Below, in pieces: positions 1 to 11,273 of a DNA stretch of 64,000 nt. This stretch comes from Culex pipiens pallens. Its lineage: Eukaryota > Arthropoda > Insecta > Diptera > Culicidae. The notes beneath the pieces were generated by a model. That model searched no databases and was not told the origin of the DNA. It worked only from the letters and a program-made list of their open reading frames with translations. The stretch lies in NCBI RefSeq assembly GCF_016801865.2, contig NC_068939.1, forward strand, positions 86,553,381 through 86,617,380, given 5' to 3'. Each line of letters opens with the position of its first letter. The first letter of the stretch is position 1. The position numbers were made by a program, and so were the translations under genes.

Positions 1-82
1 ATATGGATTCCTATGCTTATAAAACCCTATCCAATAAAACTCTAGATATCACAAATTCAGTCCATTTCCTTGGAGTTAGAAG

Positions 83-1512
83 GTGACGAGCGGGAACTCC
101 CGGGAAATCGACGATTTTTGAATCTCTATATTGCCGGGAAATTTGGTTGAGACTCCCGGGAAATTTGATACTTGAAAGGAACAAATTGCACTGTTTTAGA
201 GAAAAATCATTCGACCCTGCCCTGAATATTTTTGAAAAACTAATTGAGCAAAAGCCCAAAAAATTTTTGCTGTTGAATTCTTAAGATTGAAAAAGAAAAA
301 AAAAATCAGATCAAATTATTCGCTCTACAGCATTGCCTTGGCGTTCTCGATTGCGAGATTCCTACTCGAAACTAGGTGTCCGAAGGCTTGATTGTTGAGG
401 CAATTGCAAACCTCTTTTTACACCTTAGCTTCCATCCACCCCGGGATTCGCGAACTGACGACCTTTGGATTATTAGTCCAACAGCCTACCAGCGACTCCA
501 CCGAGGCAGGACCCAGGGAGACGACTCCTACACCTGGAGTTAGCTAACGACCTAATCTTTTTAGGTTAGTCCGGGGCCAACATTTACTTCCCGTCCGACG
601 GAAGGCGTGATCAGACAAATCTCGTCTCGAAAAATGCCACCGGGACCGTCTGGGATCGAACCCAGGCCGACTGGGTGAGAAGCAATCACGCTTACCCCTA
701 CACCACGGTCCCGGCTAGATTGAAAAAGAGCAATAGTTAATTTGGATTTAATAAATTCTTTTCTAATTTTGCGATTCAGGAAATTTAAAAATTTTCTGGT
801 AAAACAATTCCAATTGAGGACACAGAAACAAAATTTATCATAGAGTCGACTTTTGAAAGAAAAATTTGACTGTTGGTAATCAAATTATCTTACTGAAAGT
901 AACCAAATTATCCACTTAGTGAAAAATATAAAATAAAAACCATTATTAATCTAGTAGCCTCTAGTCAAGCCAAGCCAAAATTATCTAAAAACAAACTAAG
1001 CAATTTCAGCCCAGAAATGAAAATATTGGTCATTTTGAGTTTTGCATCGGCACCAATATTTTATCACAATTTAAGAAAAAAATGTCTCGCGTTCTTTGTA
1101 AAGTTGCGGTCCGTTAATTGAAGGAATATAGTTATTACTGGTAAAGTGAACATTGGAAAAACCACTCAGTGTGATAAAAAATGATACAATACAGTTTTCA
1201 GGCTCAAAAAGCTCAAGAAATGGTATTGTATTTTTTTTTTTTGATTGGAAGCATTTTTTTTTAAATAGAAATAATACTTCATATTCTCGGTAAGGTTTCT
1301 CAAATTATTGTTTCATTGATTAACTAGACTAAACTGTAATTGAATTCATGCATATGTAATAAATTTACTACATTTCTTCAAAATAATTGGCACCATTTAA
1401 ATAAATTTGAATAAAAACCAAACATCCCGGGTCCCGGAAATTCTCGGGAAATAGCAAAACTGAACTCTCGATTCCAGGGAAATTGAAAATCTCGAGAATC
1501 ATCACCCTCTAC
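83..1512. mobile_element. MITE-like element with short TIRs, interrupted by a SINE
   Basis: The ends carry imperfect inverted repeats of the form TAGARGGTGAYGA (left near 83-95, right near 1498-1512). Subterminal CCCGGGAAAT-type motifs recur at both ends (98-150 and 1426-1490). The interior is A+T-rich and has no meaningful ORF, so it reads as a non-autonomous DNA element. A tRNA-derived SINE (297-714) lies inside it. Ends are approximate and no convincing target duplication was seen. Confidence 0.5.
297..714 (-). mobile_element. tRNA-derived SINE with 13-bp target site duplication
   Basis: On the minus strand the 5' end (about 714 back to 640) reads as a tRNA-like RNA polymerase III promoter. 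It has an A box close to TGGTGTAGGGGTAAGCG and a B box GGTTCGATCCC, followed by about 340 bp of non-tRNA body. The direct repeat AGATTGAAAAAGA flanks it at 284-296 and 717-729, as expected for LINE-mediated insertion. A shorter, internally deleted relative with the same head and tail lies at 17376-17455. It is called a SINE, not a tRNA gene, because the cloverleaf is followed by a long body and flanked by a TSD. Confidence 0.75.
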
Positions 1513-1925
1513 TTGGAGTACCTAGTTGAAAATGTTCATCATTTTTCACTACCATTGTTGGTCCTCTGGAAATGCAAATGAATTCCATTTAGTGCAGGGA
1601 TTTCACCATAGATCTACCCTGTCCTTTGGGGACCATCCATAAACCACGTGGACATTTCGTCAGCTGTGTGCTATCTTGTGACAACGACCATTTAGTACTA
1701 TTCGAGAAAATCGATTTTTAAAGTTTGATGATAAATATTTTCAAAACTATGAATGGTAGAGCCAAACTTTTTGAAGCAATCGGTTCGTATACTACACCCA
1801 AAGGAAAAATATATCTCAAAATCTGCAACAGTAGATTTGCTGCAGAAAATGTCACATTTTTTTAACATTTTTTGCAGCAAGCCCCTAGATCATTTTTGCC
1901 CGCGTGTAAACATTTCAGCGATCTG
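1513..1925. other. A+T-rich intronic spacer, no gene seen
   Basis: Only short overlapping ORFs without recognisable domains occur here. The string GTGCTATCTTGT near 1669 recurs in repeats elsewhere (24.4, 25.8 and 40.6 kb), so part of this stretch is probably old repeat debris. Confidence 0.4.
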
Positions 1926-4910
1926 CACTGAAAGAAAGGCACACAGCAATATCACATGTTTCACACGTGAATCTGCCCCATACGACTTGGCATGTGAATG
2001 TCATGTGCAAATCACTTCGAAAGTTCTCATCGCGCGACGCGGTAAATTCAATAGAAAAACACGTGAACTTAACGTGGCGATACACTTGAAATTGCAATGA
2101 TGTTCTTGTGATTGTTAAATGAAATTCCATTCGATTTCAAGTGATTTTTTGGTCGTAATAAAATATATGAGCAATTCTCTACCAAAACCGGAAATGGATT
2201 TTATTTGTATTTTTTGATTTGGCTCAAACTTTGTGGGGGCCTTCCCTATGACCAAAGAAGCCATTTTGCATCATTAGTTTGTCCATATAAATTTCCATAC
2301 AAATTTGGCAGCTGTTCATACAAAAATGGTACGTAAATATTCGAAAATCTGTAACTTTTGAAGGAATTTTTTGATCAATTTGGTGTCTTCGGCAAAGTTA
2401 TAGGTATTGTTGAGGACTATTTAGAAAAAAATAGGTACACGGAAAAAAAAATTTCCCGATTTTTTTATTAACTTTTTTTTCACAAAAACTCAAATTCCCA
2501 AAATACGTATTTTTTGATTTTCGAGATTTTTTGATATGTTTTAGGGGACAAAAATCCGCAACTTTTGAGCTATAGAGAAACATGGTCAAAAAATCTGCCG
2601 CCGAGTTATGATTTTTTGAAAAACTGGTGATTTTTGGAAAAAATCGAAATTTCATACATACAATTTTTTTGACCTCATTTTTTTATGCAAAATTGAATTT
2701 GCAATCGAAAATTACATTACAGATTTTTTGATAAAGGGCCCCGTTTTCAAGATATAGCCACCGAAAGTTTGATTTCAGCGAAATATTTGCAGTTTTGCGA
2801 TTTTTAAAAATAGTGACCATGAGTGACCATTTCTAAAAATATTTTTTTTGAAAAGTTCAGAAAATTTGCTATAAAATTGTCTAAGAGACATTGAAGATTG
2901 GACCTCTGGTTGTTGAGATACAGCGGCTTAAAGAAAAAGAAACACGAAAATTGAAGTTTTCTAAGTCTCACCCAAACAGCCCACCATTTTCTAATGACGA
3001 TATCTCAGCAATTAATGGTTCAATTTTCAATGTTAATACATGAAACATTCGTGAAATTTTCCGATCTCTTCGAAAAAAATATTTTGAAAAAAATTAAATC
3101 AAGTCTAACATTTTAAATGGGCATAATATTCAATGTTTGGCCCTTTTAAAATGTTAGTCTTGATTTAATTTTTTTCAAAATATTTTTTTCGAAAAGATCG
3201 GAAAATTTCACGAATGTTTCATGTATCAACATTGAAAATTGAACCATTAATTGCTGAGATATCGTCATTAGAAAATGGTGGGCTGTTTGGGTGAGACTTA
3301 GAAAACTTCAATTTTCGTGTTTCTTTTTCTTTAAGCCGCTGTATCTCAACAACCAGAGGTCCAATCTTCAATGTCTCTTAGACAATTTTATAGCAAATTT
3401 TCTGAACTTTTCAAAAAAAATATTTTCAGAAATGGTCACTCATGGTCACTATTTTTAAAAATCGAAAAACTGCAAATATTTCGCTGAAATCAAACTTTCG
3501 GTGGCTATAACTTGAAAACGGGGCCCTTTATAAAAAAATCTTTAAAGTAATTTTCGATTGCAAATTCAATTTTGCATAAAAAAATGAGGTCAAAAAAATT
3601 TTATGTATGAAATTTATATTTTTCCAAAAATTACCAGTTTTTCAAAAAAACATAACTCGGCGGCAGATTTTTTGACCATGTTTCTCTATAGCTCAAAAGT
3701 TGCGGATTTTTGTCCCCTAAAACATATCAAAAAATCTCGAAAATCAAAAAATACGTATTTTGGGAATTTGAGTTTTTGTGAAAAAAAAGTTAATAAAAAA
3801 ATCGGGAAATTTTTTTTTCCGTGTACCTATTTTTTTCTAAATAGTCCTTAACAATACCTACAACTTTGCCGAAGACACCAAATTGATCAAAAAATTCCTT
3901 CAAAAGTTACGGATTTTCGAATATTTACGTACCATTTTTGTATGAACAGCTGCCAAATTTGTATGGAAATTTATATGGACAAACTAATGATGCAAAATGG
4001 CTTCTTTGGTCATGGGGAAGGCCCCCACAAAGTTTGAGCCAAATAAAAAAATACAAAAAATAAAAATGGTCGAAATCGGCCGGTTTTGTAGAGAATTGCT
4101 CATATGTATTGCTTTTTTAAATTTATATTTTTACATCCTTTAGTTCAATAATTTCATACAATAAACAGAAAAAAATCCATTTCACTGGTCTTCTTTGTTT
4201 TCTTCCAATTTTAAAGACGATGACGACGGTGCGGATCCTAGCCACTTTTTGTCAACGTTAAAAAGCATCAATCCGCATAGGAGTAGCAGCTCCTTCCTGC
4301 CACGCCAAGATGGTTGTGTACTTTGTGGCCATCGCGGGAATCAGCACTTGTGGAAACTGCTCCCAGAACTTGTCCCAGAATGTCGTTTTTTCCTCGGCTG
4401 GCCGTATTTTTTCTAAGAATTTAATTCCGGAACTCTATGTCCTGTAAAAGTGATGAAATATGTATTTTATTAATTACCGTTACTATAAATAATAGTTTAT
4501 TAGTACCTACCATAATTTTTCCATTTTCATTTCCATTTTTTAAACTTAGAGCTCAAACAATGAGCATTTGCTTTGTCGCCATCTTACTTTATGAAATCAC
4601 CGACTTTTTCGACATACAGCTTTCAAAACATAAACATATGATTCTAACGTGACTTCTCACTTCAAAATCAAAGGAAATCTCGATTGGGGTGAATCGATGT
4701 GCAATTCATTTGCATCTCACGTGAACACCATGCGAAATGAGAATGAATTTGTTTTTGCCAGCGGTCAGCTGGTACTGAGTGATTTCCACATTCATCTCAC
4801 ATTAAAAGCATGTGAGAGTCAAAGGAAAAGCATGTGAAATTATCGTGTTGGTTTTTGGAGTGGCTCACGTGAAAAAGCATTTGATTTTGCTATGTTGGTT
4901 TCTTTCAGTG
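1926..4910. mobile_element. TIR element (about 1.05 kb) hosting a nested fold-back insertion
   Basis: The left end begins CACTGAAAGAAAGGCACACA and the right end is its imperfect inverse, finishing TTTCTTTCAGTG at 4910. The TIR pairing extends about 33 bp. Both arms are rich in CACGTGA/TCACATG motifs. Removing the palindrome at 2169-4101 leaves about 1.05 kb with no transposase-like ORF, so this is a non-autonomous element that was later hit by another one. Confidence 0.55.
2169..4101. mobile_element. 1.93-kb fold-back element, near-perfect inverted repeat
   Basis: Two arms of about 0.95 kb (2169-3121 and 3138-4101) are almost exact reverse complements around a spacer near 3122-3137. The termini are GAGCAATTCTCTACC and its inverse. 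The flanking sequence is ATAT on both sides (2165-2168 and 4102-4105), a candidate 4-bp target duplication. ORFs in one arm reappear mirrored in the other (minus 2398-2655, plus 3603-3851) and have no known domain. Relatives lie at 6171-7299 and 58560-58884, with degraded pieces at 25.0-25.75 and 50.16-50.29 kb. Confidence 0.8.
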
Positions 4911-6170
4911 TGCAGTTCTCACCAACACATATAATGCTGGCCCGTCCCCGAGCAACACTCCAAAGAGAAGCATATGTTGGTGCTCTTTCACTCACTTTTC
5001 ATCAAGCTTCCATGGCGCGGTGGTAGCGTGTCGGATCAATAACCAAGAAGTTAGTGTTTCTATCCTCGTTCTGCTAAGTGTTTTTTTTTTGTGAAATACA
5101 ACCAAAAAGCCGTCGGTAATGTCGATAATTGTCGGTAACGGGCAAAAATGTCATACTCCTATATCGCAAAAAATGCATGAGGACAGATTTCATGCAGATT
5201 CTGATATACTTTCATGCCGCCATGCATCACAATCATGCGACTGCCAGTTGGGTGTAGTATTACATTTTGAACAATATTTTTTGCATTTTAAAGTAAGCTC
5301 AGATAAAAATTAAATGTGGGTTACTGGCAAGACGAATTAAAGTTTTGCTTAAAATAATAAAGCAACAAAAAATTAAATGCCATTTTAAGACTTCTAGTGT
5401 TTTGTATCAAAACTTAAAGTCTTCCATGAATAATCTTCAACTACGGAGGATCTTTTTGCAGTTTTCCTTGTTGATTACAGAATTTTTGTAAACATTAAAA
5501 AAAATCAAAACAAAAAGATTTTTTTGATATACATGTCTTAACATTTTTTCAAAACTTGTTGATGACATTTCTCGCTATGCTGGATAAATTTCATTCGGAT
5601 AAGCTGCAGTTAAAAATGCAAATAATTATAAGATAATCGAATTTTTTAACTCAGAAAAGCACAAAGTTGAATTTTCATGAAATATAATTAAATAAATTAT
5701 CATGAACTGTTAAAAAAAACTGAAGTTAGCAATTTTATAAATAAATATAATAAACTTTATGTTATTTCAATTTTTAATAAAAGATAAATGATAAAAAATT
5801 ATGTAAGAATAATGTCCTTGGAAAAATTTAGCCTGTATTTATGTAGGAAACACATTTTAGTAAAATTGAACTTCTACAATAAAATATCAATAGATCGGCT
5901 CCCCTCCCACTAACATTTACACACAAGATCCTATGTTATTACTCTTAGCTTTAAATAAAAAGTAATTACAAAAGCCGAAGGACCAAAAAAAAATATTTCA
6001 TGAAAAAAATAATATATCAATAATTTAAGCACGATATTTTAAATGGGCCTGTGTGTGTTTGTAAACAAACAGTCAACCCTGCTCATGATGAACACAAACA
6101 CTTAAAGAGCTTAAATTAAAATAATAAAAAAATAGTAACAACATTTATTCTAATTTTTAAGAACACAAAT
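4911..6170. other. A+T-rich intronic sequence with a possible degraded tRNA-like promoter
   Basis: No gene is recognised. Around 5008-5085 there is a TGGCGCGGTGGTAGCG string that resembles a tRNA-like A box, but the B box downstream is poor. At most this is a decayed SINE fragment. The remainder is A+T-rich with no coding potential. Confidence 0.3.
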
Positions 6171-7299
6171 GAGCAATTCTCTACGAAATCGGCCAATTTT
6201 TGATTTTTTTTATTTAGCCAAAGAAGTTATTTTGTGTCATTGTTTCACCCATACAAGTTTCCATACAATTTCAAGAGATAGCCCCTGGTTCGATTGTTTA
6301 GGCAAAAATAAGTAACTGTGCCAATTTTGAGCCAAACTGTTTAAGGTTTAAGGGTCACTTTTTATCGTTGAAGTTTATATGAGGAAAGTCGCGAAAATGT
6401 ATGGGGAAAAACATCGCTTCAGGATTTTGGCAGCAGGTGTTGCGGGTCTCGCTCAAAATTGCCTAAGTGTGAGATTCTTCTAGGAAATTTAATTTCCTAC
6501 AACTTTGTCGAAAGATGAAATAAGATCCGAGTTGATCCTGATGAGTTATTAGCAATGCAATGAAAAAAAGTCGGCTTATATACTTGAAAATATAAGGGGT
6601 ATATAGGAAGTATATAAGAAAATACTTTTTACTGAAACGTTGTTTTTCCCTTTACATTTTTGCGACATTCCCCATATAAACATCAACGATAAAAAGCGAC
6701 TCTTAAACCTTAACCAATTTGGGTCAGAATTGGCACAGATACTTATTATTGCCTAAGGAATCGAGTCAGATGGTATCCCTGATGTCGATTTTTTTTTATT
6801 GTCACCCTACCATACAAAAATGGTACGTAAATATTCGAAAATCGGTAAATTTTGAATGAATGTGGTGTCTTGGGCAGTTGTAGGTATTGTTGAGGAAGAT
6901 TTTTTTTTGATAATTCTTCTCTATGGCTCAAAAGTTGAGGGTTTTGGTCCCCTAAAACATAAAAAATCTCGAAAATATAAAAAGATACGGATTTTGAGAA
7001 GTTGACTTTTTGTGAAAAAAGTTAATAAAAAATCCAAATAGTCCTAAACAATACTTACAACTTTACCGAAGACAACAAATTGATCAGAAAATGTATTCAA
7101 AAGTTACAGATTTTCGAATATTTACGTACAATTTTTGTATGGACAGCTGCCAAAATGGTATGGAAACCTGTATGGGTGAACCAATGACACAAAATAGCTT
7201 CTTTGGTCATAGAGAAGGCCTCCACAAAGTTTGAGCCAAATAAAAAAAATACAAAAAATGAAAATGGTCGAAATCGGTCGATTTCGTAGAGAATTGCTC
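6171..7299. mobile_element. 1.13-kb fold-back element, same family as 2169-4101
   Basis: It starts GAGCAATTCTCTACG and ends with the inverse, CGTAGAGAATTGCTC. The outer arms match the 2.2-4.1 kb palindrome (including GTATGGACAGCTGCCAA and the AGAAGGCCTCCACAAAGTTT region), while the centre differs (6340-6700 forms its own inverted repeat). No target duplication is evident. No protein-coding potential. Confidence 0.7.
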
Positions 7300-8228
7300 A
7301 CGTCATTTATTTTGTTTCAAGGAAATTGAATCTATTTCATTTTTAGTTTAGTAGAAAAAAAAAATGGAAAAATAATTATGCATACATTTCATACGACCTT
7401 TTCGAAAACCACTCGTAAACAATATTGGCAGCGCCTCTGGCGGTGACTTCAGGAACCTGCATGCGTGTCAGACCCTTGGTTCTGATGCGATAGTTCAGAA
7501 TCTCAGAACTTTACCAGAAGGTGTTGATTACGTCGGTCGTCCCAATCCACCAATCCTTCGTCCCCATCGTCGTCGCCGATTTTTTGCTCAGCTCAGTTCG
7601 GCATCCCTGATTGAGCAAACTCAATTACTCGATCCTTCAGCATGAGAGTATGAGGCGTGGGAGTTACAAGTACGGAAAAACAAAACAAAAATCACAAAAC
7701 AGCAAAGGGGTATGGATTATCGAAACCGTTTAGGCGAAAACCCAGAACAAGATTTAGCGCAATCCATGGGCTCAATTCGTCGAAGAAGTGAATTGGCCGG
7801 GCAGCAGGTGGAAAGGGAGGGGTGGGTGGCGCGCGTCTAATGAATGGGCTTTTGTTCTTTTGTGTTTTGCTCTCGTGACGGGGCTTCACATGAACGACTT
7901 CTGATGAAACCGATTAAGGGGCTGGGGAACGATTCCTGAATGACTAGGCAATTTGCACCTTGTGACACGGCAGAAAGAAAGTGTTGGCTGGTAACTTTGA
8001 AGTGTGCTTGAGATTGATTGAAACAATTGTTAAGCTTAATAAGTTGCTGAGGTTTCAGGGCGTTAATCGTTGACTTAAATGTTTGTTTTTCACGCATTGA
8101 AGAGTTCTGTTACGTAACTTTCTACTGCAGTCCAAGTCCAACCTTCAAACCTTAATCAATTGCACAATCAATACACGTCCTAATCAAAGCATTCTTTTCT
8201 TTTCTCCTCCTTTCTCTCCCACCCGCAG
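7300..8228. other. Intron upstream of CNG exon, no gene seen
   Basis: A slightly GC-richer patch (7420-7660) has no ORF that I recognise. The last bases (8190-8228) form a pyrimidine-rich tract ending CCCGCAG, the splice acceptor of the exon at 8229. Confidence 0.5.
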
Positions 8229-8370
8229 GCTGAAATAGCTATAAATGTTCATTTAGATACACTTAAGCGAGTAGAAATTTTTCAAAATACCGAAGCGGGC
8301 TTTCTGTGCGAGTTGGTGTTAAAGCTAAGGCCGGTGCTGTTCTCCCCGGGCGACTTCATCTGTCGGAAAG
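8229..8370 (+). CDS. Cngl: CNG channel exon: end of C-linker and start of cyclic-nucleotide-binding domain
   Basis: This is an internal coding exon of a cyclic nucleotide-gated cation channel, a plasma-membrane channel opened by cGMP or cAMP in sensory and central neurons. The acceptor is CCCGCAG|GCTGAA and the donor AAAG|GTAAGT. The 142 bp start in phase 0 and leave one base. The peptide begins AEIAINVHLDTLKRV, continues through FQNTEAGFLCELVLKL and ends SPGDFICRK, the usual run from the last C-linker helices into the first beta strands of the binding domain. No S1-S6 or pore exons are seen upstream in the window, so they must lie further left. The resemblance to insect CNGL is from family knowledge; the exact orthologue is inferred. 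Confidence 0.85.
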
Positions 8371-8693
8371 GTAAGTTCCGAGGGTCTTTTTTTATCCCCA
8401 TTCGAAGGCTTTTGATTGCAGAAATCCTAACATAATTAGCTTTTTGGCACGAACATGATGACGTCCGTTCTTGGAAGGAATCAGCAGCATACGTGACGTG
8501 CAGTCGAGATGCTACAAACGGTTTTCAACGACGTTCTGTTAGGCGGATCTATAAATAGTTGATTCTCTGGAAAAGTGCAACTTTATTTACTTCTTTACTT
8601 TATTACAAATTTCAAAACATTAATTCTGATCTATTTTATCAGAAATTATTCAAAATGTATGCTTTCTGCTCTGCTATTTATTTCTTCTCGTAG
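8371..8693 (+). other. Intron of the CNG channel gene (323 bp)
   Basis: Bounded by GTAAGT and a pyrimidine-rich acceptor ending TTCTCGTAG. It joins a phase-1 donor to an exon that supplies the two remaining codon bases. Nothing else is seen inside. Confidence 0.85.
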
Positions 8694-8831
8694 GTGAAGT
8701 CGGCAAAGAGATGTACATAGTGAATCGAGGGCGGCTGCAGGTGGTCGCGGACAACGGCAAAACGGTGATGGCGTCGCTCAAGGCCGGCTCGTACTTTGGC
8801 GAGATCAGTATCCTCAACATGGGTACGGCAG
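8694..8831 (+). CDS. Cngl: CNG channel exon: core beta-roll of the cyclic-nucleotide-binding domain
   Basis: The 138-bp exon enters with two bases completing a glycine codon and leaves one base at its donor, G|GTAAAG. It encodes GEVGKEMYIVNRGRLQVV, then ASLKAGSYFGEISILNMG. The FGEISIL stretch is the phosphate-binding cassette core, where the glycine and glutamate contact the cyclic nucleotide ribose and phosphate. The cassette is completed by NRRTA in the exon at 36737, with compatible phase (G|GC gives glycine). The cassette is therefore cut by an intron of about 27.9 kb. This pattern is A-subunit-like/CNGL-like and differs from vertebrate B-subunit sequence here. Confidence 0.88.
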
Positions 8832-10079
8832 GTAAAGCGCTCGGTAAATATGATAGCCAAGCAAAATACTGTTGGTATTGACGTGTTGTATTTGTTCTTC
8901 TCCAAAAAAAAATCAAAAAACCACGTTCCACGTTCACTACAAGCTAAAAATCAAAATCAAACCGAATGTCAAAAAAGAAACCGAATGAAATCCAAACAAA
9001 CAAAAAAATGCTCGAAACCCGAAACTCCCATCACAATGAAGAAGTGTGTACATATGATAGGACCACAACTGCAACCTAGCGCGCGACTTCGACTTCCTTC
9101 AACTGCTCTCCGCACCAAACCAAAAACGCACGAAGCTCTAGAGTGGCATTATGGCACGAGACGCGAACCACGTTCCGCGTGGAGGAAAAAAAAGCACTAA
9201 AACATTCACTCGAAATTGCACGAACAAACAAAAAACACGAAATTACACAAAACCCTGGCACTTAGAAGAATCGTAGAGTCAGAGGAAAAATCGCACACAA
9301 GAGTTAACAAAAAAAAGTTAAAAGTTGTAGGGTTTAATCGTCCTTTTGCTGACGAAGAGCGAGAGCTGGGAGAAAGGATTTGCACACACACACACAACCA
9401 CACAAAACTTACACACAAACGCACAACCAAACAAGCTATTTCAGTCGTGAGATGCATTAATGATCACACATGAAGCGGTGTGAAATGAACTAATGCTTGT
9501 TTGGAAGCTAAATCAAAGTTCATAACACGGGTGTGATACAACAGTTCAATCGTTGAAAAATGCTACCTAAATTTACAAAATTTAAAATTTTAAATTAGTT
9601 TTTATTCCAATTTTTTCAAACATTTTTTAAAGGTATCAAAATCACTCCAAACAATCAGAACAGTTTAAGTATCTACAATTTGTACCAGATAATCAGTTTA
9701 CTACAATTTTCTAATCGGCTTTTCTATGCATTTTTGTGTGTGAGTGTGTGTGTTAGTTTATGTGATTGGGTCGCCATTAAAAATTTAAGATTTAGCTCAC
9801 GAGGAAAGGAAAGTCTAGGTTTCGTTCACCGACTAAACCGTGAAACCAAAATAATAATTTACAATTTAAGATTACACATAAATTGGGTAAATTAGTAATC
9901 AGTAACAATTCCCTGCACTATTTTTTTAGTTTGAGCGATATGGGTATTCAATGATCGGATTTTTTCATATTTTTTATATAACCGTAAATTTTTCATAAAT
10001 TTTAATTGAGATAATATTTTTTTCATTTACTCAAAATTTTCACAAAACTACGTATTTTAAAAAACATGATAACGAATTT
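8832..10079. other. Intronic A/CA-rich sequence, no gene seen
   Basis: From about 8900 to 9480 the sequence is A-rich with CACA runs, and small ORFs overlap on both strands without domains. From 9480 to 10080 it is A+T-rich and grades into a tandem repeat. A UTR of an alternative short transcript cannot be excluded, but nothing specific supports one. Confidence 0.35.
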
Positions 10080-10700
10080 ATTTTTTTACAATATGGGTAT
10101 AAAATTATAAGTAATTTTTCAAACAATTCGAAAGAAATATTTTTAAACAATAATTTTTTTTTACAAAAGTGCGTATTTTTGAAAAAAATACTCAAATTTT
10201 AGTTTTCTAATATATGGGAACCAAACAATCGAGAATTCTAAAAACAATAGTACACAACAAAACTACGCATTCTCGAAAAAGCACGACAAAAATAGTTTTC
10301 CACATGGTGTGAATCAACTGATTGGCAACTTTTCATACGTTTCAAAAGTAAAAGACAACAAAACTACGTTATCGAAAAAATACAAAAAATACAATACAAA
10401 ATGGGTATAAAAGTATTAGAAATTTTTCAAAAATTTCGACAGAAATATTTTTTTAAACAATCAAAATTTCCTCAAACACACGTATTTTTGAAAAAAATAC
10501 TCCAAATTTTAGTTTTCTAACAATATGGGAACCAAACGATCGGGAATTGTTTAAAAAACACAACTAACAAAACTACGTATTTTCGGAAAAGCATTAAAAA
10601 AAAGTTTCCACAAAGTGGGTATCAAATGATTGGAAATTTTTCACACATTTCAAAAATAAAAGAACAACTTTTTTTAAAATTATTATATTTTTGCAAAAAG
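10080..10700. repeat. Tandem repeat, about 310-bp period, three related submonomers
   Basis: Landmark phrases recur about 310 bp apart: ATGGGTATAAAA at 10090 and 10398, ATGGGAACCAAAC at 10215 and 10526, and a GATTGG-based string near 10319 and 10629. Within each unit three diverged submonomers of about 105 bp can be aligned. An inverted copy of part of it lies at 19476-19570, and a similar but distinct array lies at 49.0-49.9 kb. Confidence 0.6.
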
Positions 10701-11273
10701 CACTAGATTATAGTTTTTTATAAAAATATCAAATGATTGAGTATTTTCCATACATTTCAAAAAGTAATTCAATACAATTTTTCTTTGCTGTAAAAACTTA
10801 AATTTCGAGATTATTTTCCTAAATACCTAGTTTTGTGGAATTTTGATTTCAATCAAAAGTTATGCAAATTTCCCGACCGTTTCAAGTTTGAAAAACTTTT
10901 TTCGTAATGTTTGAAAAAACGTAGTGTTAAAAAAAATGACTTTTATAAAAAAAATATTGTGCATTTTTATACACATCATCCAACAATATAGCAAGTCTGT
11001 TTACATCGTGTCAATATAGCTAACACTTTTGAAGTACTTTTTCGTGTTTTAAACCGATCATTTTCACCCGCGTCGAGATTTATCGTGACTATCGCGCTCT
11101 AGTCCGTCTCGGCGAAGTGAAGTTTTTAACTAATTAGTGACAATTAAGTTAATTTAGTTAAGTTTATTTTGGAGAAATTTCTGCTATTGTTACCTTCTGT
11201 CCTGCTCGTCACCTATCGCTTGGCTACTTTGTCATCTGGCTGCCAGCCTTGGGCTCGGCGATACAGACAAAAC

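Noticed and set aside
640..714. A functional tRNA gene on the minus strand
   Set aside because: Part of a longer SINE bounded by a 13-bp target duplication.
2398..3851. Mirrored ORFs containing HNSAADFLTMFLYSSKVADF
   Set aside because: Both are readings of the two arms of a palindromic element; duplication of the arm explains the duplicated protein.
4195..4416. A small gene in the GC-richer patch right of the palindrome
   Set aside because: 73 codons, no recognised domain, inside a TIR element, no splice signals that fit.
9206..9473. Overlapping 80-codon ORFs on both strands
   Set aside because: A/CA-rich low-complexity sequence; neither strand shows a domain or a spliced context.
11169..11273. 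Upstream extension of CR1 ORF1 from a TTG codon
   Set aside because: Non-ATG start; the first in-frame ATG at 11274 still includes the whole PHD-like finger.
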